Source: Pseudomonas psychrophila (GTDB lineage Bacteria > Pseudomonadota > Gammaproteobacteria > Pseudomonadales > Pseudomonadaceae). From it: a stretch of DNA of 64,000 nucleotides. This document shows positions 17,644 to 25,965 of this stretch, piece by piece. A model generated the notes under the pieces. That model worked only from the letters and a program-made list of their open reading frames with translations. It made no database searches and was not told the DNA's origin. A program made the position numbers and the translations under genes. The DNA lies in contig NZ_JYKZ01000005.1 of assembly GCF_001043005.1 (NCBI RefSeq), positions 1 through 64,000 on the forward strand, written 5' to 3'. Numbering within the stretch: position 1 is the first letter of the stretch; each line of letters starts with the position of its first letter.

Positions 17644-18837
17644 ATGACAATTGCCAATGATCCGGTCGTGATTGTGAGTGTTGCACGCACGCCCATGGGT
17701 GGCTTTCAGGGTGACTTCAAAGGCCTGACTGCACCGCAACTGGGTGCCGCGGCGATCCGCGCCGCAGTAGAGCGGGCCGGTGTGGCCCCCGATGGCGTAG
17801 AGGAGGTGCTGTTCGGTTGCGTGCTGTCGGCGGGTCTGGGCCAGGCGCCTGCCCGTCAGGCCGCCCTGGGTGCCGGGCTGGACAAGGGCACACGCTGCAC
17901 CACGCTGAACAAGATGTGCGGCTCAGGCATGGAAGCCACCATTCTGGCTCATGACCGCTTGCTCGCCGGGAGCGTCGATGTGGTGGTGGCGGGTGGCATG
18001 GAAAGCATGTCCAACGCACCGTATTTGCTGGATCGCGCACGCAGTGGCTACCGCATGGGTCATGGTCGGGTGCTGGATCACATGTTTCTCGACGGTCTGG
18101 AAGACGCCTATGAACGTGGTCGCCTGATGGGCAGTTTTGCCGAAGACTGCGCCCAGCTCCACGGCTTCAGTCGTGAGGCTCAGGATGCGTTTGCCGTGGC
18201 GTCGCTGACCCGTGCGCAGCAGGCGATCAAGGATGGCAGTTTCAGCGCCGAGATCGTTCCGGTGCAGGTGACCACGGGCAAGGAGCAGCGCCTGATCAGT
18301 GAGGATGAGCAGCCGCCCAAGGCCAATCTTGCAAAGATCCCCACGCTGAAACCGGCTTTCCGGGAGGGCGGGACGGTGACTGCGGCCAACTCCAGCTCGA
18401 TTTCCGATGGTGCGGCGGCGCTGGTGCTGATGCGCAGGAGCGAGGCGCACAAACGCGGTCTTGAACCCTTGGCGGTGATCCACGGGCATGCGGCCTTTGC
18501 CGACGAACCCGGCCTGTTCCCGACCGCCCCGGTGGGCGCGATCAAGCGGCTGATGAGCAAGACCGGCTGGGACCTGAACCAGGTTGATCTGTTCGAGATC
18601 AACGAAGCGTTTGCAGTGGTCAGCCTGGTCACGATGGCCGAACTGGATATCCCCCACGCCAAGGTCAATATCTACGGCGGCGCCTGTGCGCTGGGGCATC
18701 CGATCGGTGCTTCGGGAGCGCGCATTCTGGTGACCCTGCTTTCGGCACTGCGTCAGCAAAAGGCCAAACTCGGCGTTGCAGCAATCTGCATCGGCGGCGG
18801 TGAAGCCACGGCGATTGCCGTGGAATGCTTGTATTAA
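17644..18837 (+). CDS. fadAx: Acetyl-CoA C-acyltransferase (degradative thiolase)
   Basis: A 397-residue thiolase. The nucleophilic Cys is in LNKMCGSGMEA (residues about 88-98), the His/Asn site in NEAFAVV, and the second Cys/His in GGACALGHPIGASGARI. All three catalytic blocks are intact, in contrast to the Ltp2-like protein at 6460. It cleaves 3-ketoacyl-CoA with CoA to give acetyl-CoA plus a shortened acyl-CoA. It lies 10 bp after the HSD10-like gene and 9 bp before an acyl-CoA dehydrogenase in the same operon. ATG 17644 has AAGGGG upstream. Confidence 0.92.
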   Translation: MTIANDPVVIVSVARTPMGGFQGDFKGLTAPQLGAAAIRAAVERAGVAPDGVEEVLFGCVLSAGLGQAPARQAALGAGLDKGTRCTTLNKMCGSGMEATILAHDRLLAGSVDVVVAGGMESMSNAPYLLDRARSGYRMGHGRVLDHMFLDGLEDAYERGRLMGSFAEDCAQLHGFSREAQDAFAVASLTRAQQAIKDGSFSAEIVPVQVTTGKEQRLISEDEQPPKANLAKIPTLKPAFREGGTVTAANSSSISDGAAALVLMRRSEAHKRGLEPLAVIHGHAAFADEPGLFPTAPVGAIKRLMSKTGWDLNQVDLFEINEAFAVVSLVTMAELDIPHAKVNIYGGACALGHPIGASGARILVTLLSALRQQKAKLGVAAICIGGGEATAIAVECLY

Positions 18838-18846
18838 GGGTTTTTT

Positions 18847-19974
18847 ATGCTGCCTACCTCCGAACACTTACAAATTCGCGAAGCCGCCCAACAGTTTGCC
18901 CAGGAGCGTTTGAAGCCCTTTGCCGCTGAATGGGACAAGCAGCACCGCTTCCCCCGCGAGGCCATCGACGAGATGGCGCAGCTGGGCTTCTTCGGCATGC
19001 TAGTGCCTGAGGAGTGGGGCGGTTGCGACACGGGCTACCAGGCCTACGCGATGGCCCTTGAAGAAATTGCCGCAGGCGACGGGTCGTGCTCCACGATCAT
19101 GAGCGTGCACAACTCGGTGGGTTGTGTGCCGATTCTCAAGTACGGCACCGAGGATCAAAAACAAGAGTTTCTGGTCCCGTTGGCCAGTGGTGCGATGCTT
19201 GGGGCGTTTGCCCTGACCGAGCCCCAGGCGGGCTCCGACGCGAGTGACCTGAAAACCCGTGCCCGCCGGGAAGGCGATTTCTATGTGCTCAATGGCTGCA
19301 AGCAATTCATCACGTCGGGGCAAAACGCCGGGGTAGTGATTGTGTTTGCGGTGACGGATCCGGCGGCGGGCAAGCGCGGTATTACCGCCTTTATCGTGCC
19401 CACGGACTCACCGGGTTACAGCGTGGCCCGGGTCGAGGACAAGCTGGGGCAGCATGCTTCAGACACCTGCCAGATCCTGTTCACCGACCTCAAGGTGCCG
19501 GTGGCCAATCGTCTGGGTGAAGAAGGTCAGGGCTACAAAATTGCCCTCGGCAACCTGGAAGGCGGGCGCATTGGCATCGCTTCGCAAGCAGTGGGCATGG
19601 CCCGCGCGGCCTTCGAAGCTGCACGGGACTATGCCCGTGAGCGCGTGACCTTTGGCCAGCCATTGGTTGAGCATCAGGCGGTGGCGTTTCGCCTGGCCGA
19701 TATGTCGACTGAAATCGCGGTTGCCCGGCAGATGGTTCGTTACGCCGCAGCCTTGCGTGACAGCGGGCAATCGGCGTTGGTCGAGGCTTCGCAGGCCAAG
19801 CTGTTTGCTTCGGAAATGGCCGAGCGTGTGTGCTCCAAGGCGTTGCAAACCCTGGGCGGTTATGGCTACTTGAGCGACTTCCCGCTGGAACGGATCTACC
19901 GCGATGTGCGGGTGTGCCAGATCTATGAAGGCACCAGTGACATTCAGCGCATGGTCATTTCGCGCAATCTTTGA
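18847..19974 (+). CDS. Short/branched-chain acyl-CoA dehydrogenase
   Basis: A 375-residue homotetrameric-type acyl-CoA dehydrogenase. The middle domain has [16 protein letters not shown] and the C-terminal catalytic Glu is present in [16 protein letters not shown], as in short-chain and isobutyryl/2-methylbutyryl enzymes. It catalyses the first oxidation of beta-oxidation and donates electrons to ETF. ATG 18847 follows AAGGG, 9 bp after the thiolase gene; the hydratase starts 13 bp downstream. It closely resembles the protein at 25966, so this strain has two such enzymes within 8 kb. By operon order it corresponds to PP_2216 of P. putida. Confidence 0.9.
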   Translation: MLPTSEHLQIREAAQQFAQERLKPFAAEWDKQHRFPREAIDEMAQLGFFGMLVPEEWGGCDTGYQAYAMALEEIAAGDGSCSTIMSVHNSVGCVPILKYGTEDQKQEFLVPLASGAMLGAFALTEPQAGSDASDLKTRARREGDFYVLNGCKQFITSGQNAGVVIVFAVTDPAAGKRGITAFIVPTDSPGYSVARVEDKLGQHASDTCQILFTDLKVPVANRLGEEGQGYKIALGNLEGGRIGIASQAVGMARAAFEAARDYARERVTFGQPLVEHQAVAFRLADMSTEIAVARQMVRYAAALRDSGQSALVEASQAKLFASEMAERVCSKALQTLGGYGYLSDFPLERIYRDVRVCQIYEGTSDIQRMVISRNL

Positions 19975-19987
19975 ATCGAGGGCATTA

Positions 19988-20764
19988 ATGATGAGCTACG
20001 AAACCATTCTGTTAGACATTCATGGGCATGTTGGCCTGATTACGCTGAACCGGCCCCAGGCGCTCAATGCCTTGAATGCACAGTTGGTCCGTGAGGTGAA
20101 CCAAGCGCTGGACACACTGGAAGCCGATAACGAGATTGGCTGTATCGTCATTACCGGTTCGAAAAAAGCCTTTGCCGCTGGTGCGGACATCAAGGAAATG
20201 GCCGACCTGAGCTATCCGCAAATCTATCTTGATGACCTGTTTTCGGACAGTGATCGCGTGGCGACCCGGCGCAAGCCGATAATTGCGGCGGTAGCGGGCT
20301 TTGCTTTGGGCGGCGGTTGTGAGCTGGCGATGATGTGCGATTTCATTCTGGCCGGTGACAACGCCAAATTCGGCCAGCCGGAAATCAACCTGGGCGTGTT
20401 GCCTGGAATGGGCGGCACACAGCGACTGACCCGCGCAGTGGGCAAGGCCAAGGCGATGGAAATGTGCTTGAGTGGACGCTTGATTGGGGCCGAAGAAGCC
20501 GAGCGCTCAGGGCTGGTTTCCCGTGTGGTGCCGGTGGACGAGTTGCTCGACGAGGCGTTGAAAGTGGCAGCGCTGATTGCCAGGAAATCCTTGCCGGTGC
20601 TGATGCTGACCAAGGAATGCGTGAATCGTGCATTCGAGATCAGCCTGTCTGAAGGTGTGCGTTTCGAGCGACGGGTATTCCACGCCATGTTTGCGACACA
20701 CGACCAGAAAGAAGGGATGGCGGCGTTTGTCGAAAAGCGCGAGGCCGACTTTAAACACCGCTAA
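19988..20764 (+). CDS. fadB1x: Enoyl-CoA hydratase
   Basis: A 258-residue crotonase-family enzyme with both catalytic glutamates (GGGCELAMM and [14 protein letters not shown]) and the oxyanion segment [10 protein letters not shown]. It hydrates a 2-enoyl-CoA and is the last gene of the five-gene operon. The start is ATG 19988 or the adjacent ATG 19991. The last 143 bases (20622-20764) are repeated at 25680-25822 with the stop codon in register, which indicates that DNA has been added directly behind this gene. A REP element and the T6SS effector module follow. Confidence 0.9.
   Translation: MMSYETILLDIHGHVGLITLNRPQALNALNAQLVREVNQALDTLEADNEIGCIVITGSKKAFAAGADIKEMADLSYPQIYLDDLFSDSDRVATRRKPIIAAVAGFALGGGCELAMMCDFILAGDNAKFGQPEINLGVLPGMGGTQRLTRAVGKAKAMEMCLSGRLIGAEEAERSGLVSRVVPVDELLDEALKVAALIARKSLPVLMLTKECVNRAFEISLSEGVRFERRVFHAMFATHDQKEGMAAFVEKREADFKHR
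20622..20764. repeat. Direct repeat, left copy (3' end of fadB1x)
   Basis: Matches 25680-25822 over 143 bp in the same orientation and frame. The central part (about 20632-20745) is nearly identical; the last 20 bases diverge. The two copies enclose the T6SS effector region of about 5 kb. Confidence 0.9.
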
Positions 20765-20854
20765 CGGGAGAGATTAAACACCTGTCTGGTCATGCCTATG
20801 CGCACAGTGAGGCGACTAGAGGGTGTTTATTTGGCGTTGGTGTTTACCGGTTTT

Positions 20855-20886
20855 TGTAGCCGCTGACGAGCTCTGCGAGGCTGCGT
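20855..20886. repeat. Single REP-like element
   Basis: TGTAGCCGCTGACGAG followed by CTCTGCGAGGCTGCG, one half of the family that is paired at 8823. It lies between fadB1x and the end of the DUF6708 gene. Confidence 0.7.
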
Positions 20887-20951
20887 TCGGGTGTGTGCGC
20901 CACTGCGATTCTGTCGCCAACCTATGCCGCGTTGAGTTGGGCTTTGCTGGT

Positions 20952-21899
20952 TCATGCTGTTTCTTGCACCGCCGGCGCGGCGAGTTCGGCTTCGCGTTTG
21001 GCGATGGCGTGTTCAAGTTCCGGGGAGCGTTTGGCCCATTGTTCTGGCGGGAGGGGTTTTGACCATTCGATGATGTCGGGGTGGATGATGTCGGGGGGCG
21101 GGTTTAGTTTCCAGCGTTCAAGCACGTCAATCAGTAGTGTGTTGAAGATGAATATCCCGCAAAAGCCTTCCCACAAGATTGTTACTGGCCAGCCTCTCAA
21201 CTTCGCACCCTTTAGGAGATCGTCCCAATAGGTCGCCCATATACCTTTGGATCTATCGAAGCGTGCTGTTTGATCTTCAACAGCATCAGGCCCAATTTCC
21301 ATATAACTGCGCATGCACTCCCAAAGCGCCATCGCCGTGGTGCCGCCGCCGCAATTGAAGGCGAAATAAAAGTGTTTGTTATCTTCCTTGGCCAAGGAGT
21401 CCGGGTTTTCGAAACCCACGATCAATAAACCCATCGTATTTTTGCCTGCTTGGCTTGTCGATGAGTGTTGAGTGGCGGCTGCGGTGACCCTTTCCCAGGG
21501 CACAATCCAATAGTCGCCGTCTTTCATCGGTACACAGACTTCTCGGCGTTGACGATTGAAGCGTACGGGTAAGGGGACTTCGCGGAAGAGGCATGTGATT
21601 ATAAAAATTGCCGGGATACCAATGATGAATGCAGCTCCGACCAGAATAAAAGTACTGAGATCAGGGGAAAGATTTCTAAATCCAAATGCCAGTGATAAAA
21701 AAAGCACTAAAGTTGGCCAAATTGTCATCACTGCCGAACCGATGCTGTAATTCCCAATATCAATAAATACATCGCTCTTGCGCCAAATGGTGTTGAGGAC
21801 ATCTTCCGGTATTTCTCCTGTCGGAACAGGCAATGGCGCCAAATAATCATCACGCGAAAAAATCCGTTTTTTGGTGGTTCCAGCCGGTGGCGTACTCAT
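20952..21899 (-). CDS. DUF6708-like membrane protein, probable T6SS effector partner (immunity or accessory)
   Basis: A 315-residue protein with two hydrophobic segments at about residues 57-76 and 83-105 (SAVMTIWPTLVLFLSLAFG and FILVGAAFIIGIPAIFIITC). A third weak one lies near residues 235-255. The rest is cytoplasmic-looking, with FYFAFNCGGGTTAMALWECMRSYM. The layout and the segment VPMKDGDYWIVPWERV fit my memory of DUF6708, a family found beside T6SS effectors. It overlaps the end of the effector gene by 4 bp, the usual translational coupling for effector-partner pairs. Part of it (21560-21780) is visibly AT-richer than the flanking catabolic genes. An immunity role is inferred from position and membrane topology; chaperone or adaptor is the alternative. 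Confidence 0.6.
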   Translation of the reverse strand: MSTPPAGTTKKRIFSRDDYLAPLPVPTGEIPEDVLNTIWRKSDVFIDIGNYSIGSAVMTIWPTLVLFLSLAFGFRNLSPDLSTFILVGAAFIIGIPAIFIITCLFREVPLPVRFNRQRREVCVPMKDGDYWIVPWERVTAAATQHSSTSQAGKNTMGLLIVGFENPDSLAKEDNKHFYFAFNCGGGTTAMALWECMRSYMEIGPDAVEDQTARFDRSKGIWATYWDDLLKGAKLRGWPVTILWEGFCGIFIFNTLLIDVLERWKLNPPPDIIHPDIIEWSKPLPPEQWAKRSPELEHAIAKREAELAAPAVQETA

Positions 21900-24800
21900 G
21901 GCTTGTCCTTGGGTTGCAGGTAAATGGCGCCGGGATGGCCCTTGCCGAGGGCGTAGGCTGGCACTCGATCCAGCTCGGGTGTCGGGTCGTTACGCAGGGC
22001 TATCACCCCGTCGTTGTTGGTGAGGGTAAAAGCAACGCCCCGTTCGCCACCGACAAAACTGTGAGTGCCCAGCATGGCAATCAAGGGTGTGCGATAGCAC
22101 AAACGAAGCGAGACAGTGGCTGGCGACGTGCTTATTACGTTCGACAGGGTTTTGAAAGGGCCACTCAGGCGCAAGCCTTGGCCTTCCTGGAACGGTATCC
22201 ATTGGCACGCGCTACTGGACAGCCAATGAGGTGCCATGTCACGCCATGGACGAGGGGGTTTGTAGTTATTGTGAGGGCTGTTTTTGATCAGGTAACGGTA
22301 GGCTTGAGAGTCAACGGGGTCGCCCATCATGCTCAGTTCAAGGTAGGCAGTACCCGGTTCAGCTCCCGGTAAGTCGATGGTCAGGGCATTGATGGAACTT
22401 ACGAAGGACAGTCCAGATGGACCATTGGAACTGCCTGTCACAGAGCTGCTTTTCATGCTGACGCGGGGTGTATACAGGATGCCGTAAAGCGCATGGAGCT
22501 CGTTTTGCTGAGCGTTGGCGGAAATCGGATCTAAGTTTCTGGCCCGTCCTTTAGACCAACAGCAGGAGTTTAAGAAGCTTTGTACCGGCGTCTGCTGAAA
22601 GAACCAGGAGATCAGGTACAACACGCCCAGCGCAGCAATAATCCAGTTCAATGGCCCCATATATAGCGTGTAACGCATGATGGCGACTTCAACTTCTATG
22701 AAGCCTGCCAGTGCTCGCATGGTCTGGCCGAAGCCTAGCAATGCCTGTGCCCCATAAGCGATGACTTGCCCTCCCACCACCGTTTGGCGCATCTCTAACC
22801 ATGGATCTATATGTGTTTGGGCACTTTCAATCTGTTTTTGCAGCGATTTGAACTCAGCACCCGCCGCAACAAATGACAACCCCCCAATCACCCCCCCAAA
22901 CAATGTAAGAGTCGGCGCTGCTGATGCACGAATCATGAACCGATCCCTCCCCAACCCCTTTCTCACCTGATTATCAACCACCGCCACCAACGCCGCCGAG
23001 GCATACAACGAAGCCGACACCGTGTCATAAACCCGCTGATCATCCATCCCTTCCAGCGCTCCGGCCTGGCTCAGGTAGTTGTGCGCATTGAGCGTGTTGA
23101 GCAGCAACGCCGCTAATGGCACGACGCCTCCACTGTTGCTGACCACAGGGGCATTGAAAACGCGTTCCATGCGCCCGGCGCCGATGGCTTGCCCCGTGGT
23201 TTTGACCCAGTGGTTGAGGCCCTCGGCTTTTTCCCCCAGCAGGGTCCATATCTGCCTGCCCGCGTGGGTCACGGCCTGCAAGCGCGCATCGCTGCCCAGG
23301 CGTGCAGCGACGAAGATACCCACCCAGGCGCTGCTCAAGGTTGTGTCGCCCTTGAGGATCAGCAGCGACGCTGCCAACCGGTTGACCAGTACGCTCCAGG
23401 GCTCCTGGGCGTGGCGGGCCATGGCTGCGATATCGTTGGCAATCACGGCGCTCAGGGGCGCAAACAGCTGACGGGTTGCCTCGCGGTTTTCTGAGCCCAG
23501 GGCAGCCAGTATTTCCCCCAAGCGACCGGTGCTGACAATGCCCGCATCGATCGAGGGCGTCCAGGCGTGGAACAGGTGTTTGAGCGCGCCTTCGTCGGGG
23601 GCGCGCACGTAGTCGGCATATTGCTCTGCACCCATGGCCCGGGTGCATTGGGCGCTCAGGCAGCCGGTGGCCAGTTCGGTGAGCCACTGGCGGCTTTCAA
23701 CGTCGTAGTAATCGACGAACCAGGTGCCGCTGTGGGAGCGTGTGAGGTATTGGCCTCGGTCGGCAAACAAGGCGTTGTGGCGCTGTTCGACGTGTTGGTA
23801 ATGGGCCGGTGCGGTGGTGTCGAGCCAGGTGTTCATGGCCGGCACGTCAATGTACTCGCTGACCTTGGCGCTGAAGTGGTCGTTGTCGAGGTTGGACTTT
23901 TTTTCGGCGTGGTAGGCACGCACGAAATCGTCCACTTCGGTGTATAGGTCGGGCGCAATAAAGGCTCGTACAGGGGCAACGATTTGCTGGACTCGAGCAT
24001 CACGGGCGCTGGCTTCTCCAAGGCTCGGACGGCCGCCATAGAGGCCGTTGTGGAGTTTAGCCTCGGGCTCTTGGTCCAGCTGGCGCTGGACATCGAGCAT
24101 GATGTTGCCCTGTTCGGGCGTGAGGTTGATGCCTCGGCCCTTGTAGTGGTGGTTCAAAATCGCGGCCACCTCAGCGCCATCTTCGATGATCAGGCTGCGA
24201 ATAAAGCCGCCGATGTTCAAGCGCAGGTTGTTGTCGCCCACCCACTGTTCGTGGCTCGATTCAACCCGTTCCTGCTCATGGTTGATGTCGCGCAGCACCC
24301 CCAGGTCGTCGTCCAGGCACACGAATACCGAGTACAGCGCCCTGGCCTCAGCCGTGGCGGCCTCCAGCCAGGTCTGGGTGCCCTGGCCGTCCCACGGCTC
24401 GGCACTCCACTCGCCGGGTGCCTGGTCAGGGGCGTCGGGGTGTTGGGCGATGATTTTTTCGCGTTCCCGGGCGCGGTACATGGCATCGGTGTAAGCCTTG
24501 ATGTTGGCCTTGGAGGGGGCATTCATCACCGTTTCACCCAACGCCCGGGTGTCATCGCCTCCGGCTTTTTGATCGGCCTTCATCGATTGGGCGTACGTGT
24601 CGGGGATGAGTTCAGCCATCACCTCGGTGGCGTTTTCCAGGGGCGGGCAATGGTCGGCTTGCAGCTCGTTGGCCACGGTGCGCAAGGCTACATGGCGCAT
24701 GTGCGCACTGCGTTTGGCGGGGTTATTGCTGAGCAAGGCGCAGTGTTGCGGGTCGAGTGGGAATTCGGTGTAAAGCATCCAGGCGTCGTGGTGCTTTTGC

Positions 24801-25168
24801 AACGCCAGCCCCGTCAACGTGCCGTCGGGTACGTGGGTAGCCTCGGCCTCCAGCGCTTGTGGCTGGAGCCTGCCAGTGGGCGACACGGCATAACGCTGGA
24901 GCGGGCCTTTTTCCTGCCACAGGTACAAAAAGCCGACCCGCAGACGTCGCGCGGCCATGGGGTGGCTTTGGGTGGTCACGCCGGGGGAGCAACAGGGATG
25001 AGTGGCTTGTTCTTGCGCCAAGGCGTACCGCACGGGCACCACGAACACTTCAGGCTGGTGAGCCGGGCATGGCGTCAGGGGGCTTTTGACGTCGACGTGA
25101 GGCTGCGCCTTGGCGGCGCGTTCGGCCTGCGCTGCGTTATCAATCATGGCCAGTTTTTGAGCGCTCAT
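21896..25168 (-). CDS. VasX-like T6SS effector (toxin VasX N-terminal region protein)
   Basis: A 1090-residue protein, close to the roughly 1085 residues of Vibrio cholerae VasX. Residues about 25-130 carry the VasX-type N-terminal region: EVFVVPVRYALAQEQ, then RRLRVGFLYLWQEKGPLQRYAV. The middle is long, mainly helical and soluble. Hydrophobic segments cluster near the C-terminus at about residues 750-770, 793-815 and 832-856. VasX-type proteins are delivered by T6SS and permeabilise inner membranes. I chose ATG 25168 (MSAQKLAMIDNA), with AGGAA upstream, over an upstream TTG-type extension of 53 residues that lacks homologous character. No vgrG, PAAR or T6SS structural gene is in the window. 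Its partner gene overlaps the stop codon. Confidence 0.78.
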   Translation of the reverse strand: MSAQKLAMIDNAAQAERAAKAQPHVDVKSPLTPCPAHQPEVFVVPVRYALAQEQATHPCCSPGVTTQSHPMAARRLRVGFLYLWQEKGPLQRYAVSPTGRLQPQALEAEATHVPDGTLTGLALQKHHDAWMLYTEFPLDPQHCALLSNNPAKRSAHMRHVALRTVANELQADHCPPLENATEVMAELIPDTYAQSMKADQKAGGDDTRALGETVMNAPSKANIKAYTDAMYRAREREKIIAQHPDAPDQAPGEWSAEPWDGQGTQTWLEAATAEARALYSVFVCLDDDLGVLRDINHEQERVESSHEQWVGDNNLRLNIGGFIRSLIIEDGAEVAAILNHHYKGRGINLTPEQGNIMLDVQRQLDQEPEAKLHNGLYGGRPSLGEASARDARVQQIVAPVRAFIAPDLYTEVDDFVRAYHAEKKSNLDNDHFSAKVSEYIDVPAMNTWLDTTAPAHYQHVEQRHNALFADRGQYLTRSHSGTWFVDYYDVESRQWLTELATGCLSAQCTRAMGAEQYADYVRAPDEGALKHLFHAWTPSIDAGIVSTGRLGEILAALGSENREATRQLFAPLSAVIANDIAAMARHAQEPWSVLVNRLAASLLILKGDTTLSSAWVGIFVAARLGSDARLQAVTHAGRQIWTLLGEKAEGLNHWVKTTGQAIGAGRMERVFNAPVVSNSGGVVPLAALLLNTLNAHNYLSQAGALEGMDDQRVYDTVSASLYASAALVAVVDNQVRKGLGRDRFMIRASAAPTLTLFGGVIGGLSFVAAGAEFKSLQKQIESAQTHIDPWLEMRQTVVGGQVIAYGAQALLGFGQTMRALAGFIEVEVAIMRYTLYMGPLNWIIAALGVLYLISWFFQQTPVQSFLNSCCWSKGRARNLDPISANAQQNELHALYGILYTPRVSMKSSSVTGSSNGPSGLSFVSSINALTIDLPGAEPGTAYLELSMMGDPVDSQAYRYLIKNSPHNNYKPPRPWRDMAPHWLSSSACQWIPFQEGQGLRLSGPFKTLSNVISTSPATVSLRLCYRTPLIAMLGTHSFVGGERGVAFTLTNNDGVIALRNDPTPELDRVPAYALGKGHPGAIYLQPKDKP

Positions 25169-25461
25169 GCACAGGGTTCCTAGTTGGTGAGCTGGAGATA
25201 TGTCCGTTCGGTGTTCAGGGTCGTAAACGAGGGCAGTTTGCGTGCATTGAAGTGAGTGCGGGTCAGGCAGGAATGGACGCAAGAACACATCGGATTGGAT
25301 ATCACTGAAGTTGTTGGAACAGATCACGGGAATCGGTATACGGACTTTTAATCGTTGAAGTGCTCAATGACGAGTTAATATTCGTTGAATTCATATATTT
25401 ATCAGACAGATACGGGTGTCAGGATTGCTTTTGAATCGACGGTTTTATTGAGCCTGTCAAT

Positions 25462-25487
25462 AAAGTGCGCAACAAGTTGCGCACTTT
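25462..25487. repeat. Perfect hairpin, GTGCGCAA core, copy 1
   Basis: AAAGTGCGCAAC followed by AA and GTTGCGCACTTT: 12-bp perfect arms, with an outer GCCTG/CAGGC match. The same core AAGTGCGCAA-NAAG-TTGCGCACTT recurs at 25636-25657. Confidence 0.85.
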
Positions 25488-25626
25488 CCTGCAGGCTAAT
25501 AAGAGGTAGAACATATTTTAAGCGCGTAATTCTAATGGGCTCTGGAGCAGGGCGTCCACAATGAATGGGGAACTTTTGCTCTGGTACTTAACTTTGTGGG
25601 CTCTAGCAATAACGCCATAAACATTC

Positions 25627-25666
25627 CCCTATTTAAGTGCGCAAGAAGTTGCGCACTTAAATAGGG
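25627..25666. repeat. Perfect hairpin, GTGCGCAA core, copy 2
   Basis: CCCTATTTAAGTGCGCAA, loop GAAG, then the exact reverse complement: 18-bp arms without mismatch. It ends 13 bp before the duplicated hydratase fragment. It shares its core and the NAAG loop with the hairpin at 25462. Confidence 0.9.
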
Positions 25667-25678
25667 TGCGATGAATAC

Positions 25679-25822
25679 ATGAATCGGGTATTCGAGATCA
25701 GCCTGTCTGAAGGTGTGCGTTTCGAGCGACGGGTATTCCACGCCATGTTTGCGACACATGACCAGAAAGAAGGGATGGCGGCGTTTGTCGAAAAGCGCGC
25801 TGCCGAGTTCGAGAACCGCTAA
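25679..25822 (+). pseudogene. 3'-terminal fragment of an enoyl-CoA hydratase gene (fadB1x remnant)
   Basis: Encodes about 47 residues, [17 protein letters not shown]...[14 protein letters not shown], equal to the last fifth of the hydratase at 19988, with its own TAA stop in register. The crotonase core and catalytic glutamates are missing, so it cannot be active. DNA identity with 20622-20764 is very high in the centre and breaks down at the very end. It looks like the old end of the gene, left behind when new DNA with a replacement end entered, or like one arm of a recombination duplication. Confidence 0.88.
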
Positions 25823-25840
25823 AAGTCACTGACTGTGGAT

Positions 25841-25925
25841 GTGGGAGCGGGCTTGCTCGCGATTAAGGCAACCGGGTATGTCAGTCATGCCGGGTCGCTG
25901 CCTTCGCGAGCAAGCCCGCTCCCAC
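25841..25925. repeat. REP pair (REPIN-type, GGGAGCGGGCTTGCTCGCGA)
   Basis: Two perfectly inverted 22-bp arms, GTGGGAGCGGGCTTGCTCGC.. at 25841 and its reverse complement ending at 25925, spaced by about 40 bp. This is the best-known REP sequence class of fluorescent pseudomonads. It lies between the hydratase remnant and the convergent acyl-CoA dehydrogenase gene. Confidence 0.95.
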
Positions 25926-25965
25926 AGGCGTTCTGTTTTTTTGGTGGGAGCCTGCCTGCAGGTGT

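Larger units (their letters stand above)
25169..25678. other. Intergenic region behind the T6SS effector start
   Basis: No gene is supported in these 510 bases. The DNA is AT-rich compared with the catabolic clusters. It holds the presumed promoter of the effector gene and two related hairpins (25462-25487 and 25627-25666), and ends at the duplicated hydratase fragment. Confidence 0.55.

Noticed and set aside
23984..25183. A 399-residue plus-strand frame opposite the T6SS effector
   Set aside because: Antisense shadow of a recognised family; its Gly/Val/His-rich composition is what the opposite strand of a GC-rich gene gives, and it has no ribosome-binding site.
21896..25327. Longer VasX-like protein starting at 25327
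   Set aside because: The first 53 residues look like translated intergenic DNA; ATG 25168 has AGGAA upstream and gives a length close to VasX.
25462..25666. Possible CRISPR array
   Set aside because: Only two related hairpins of unequal length with unequal flanks; no regular spacing, no third unit and no cas genes.
25679..25822. A functional small gene of 47 residues
   Set aside because: It has an ATG but equals only the C-terminal end of an enoyl-CoA hydratase, without the catalytic core; it is better explained as a duplicated fragment.
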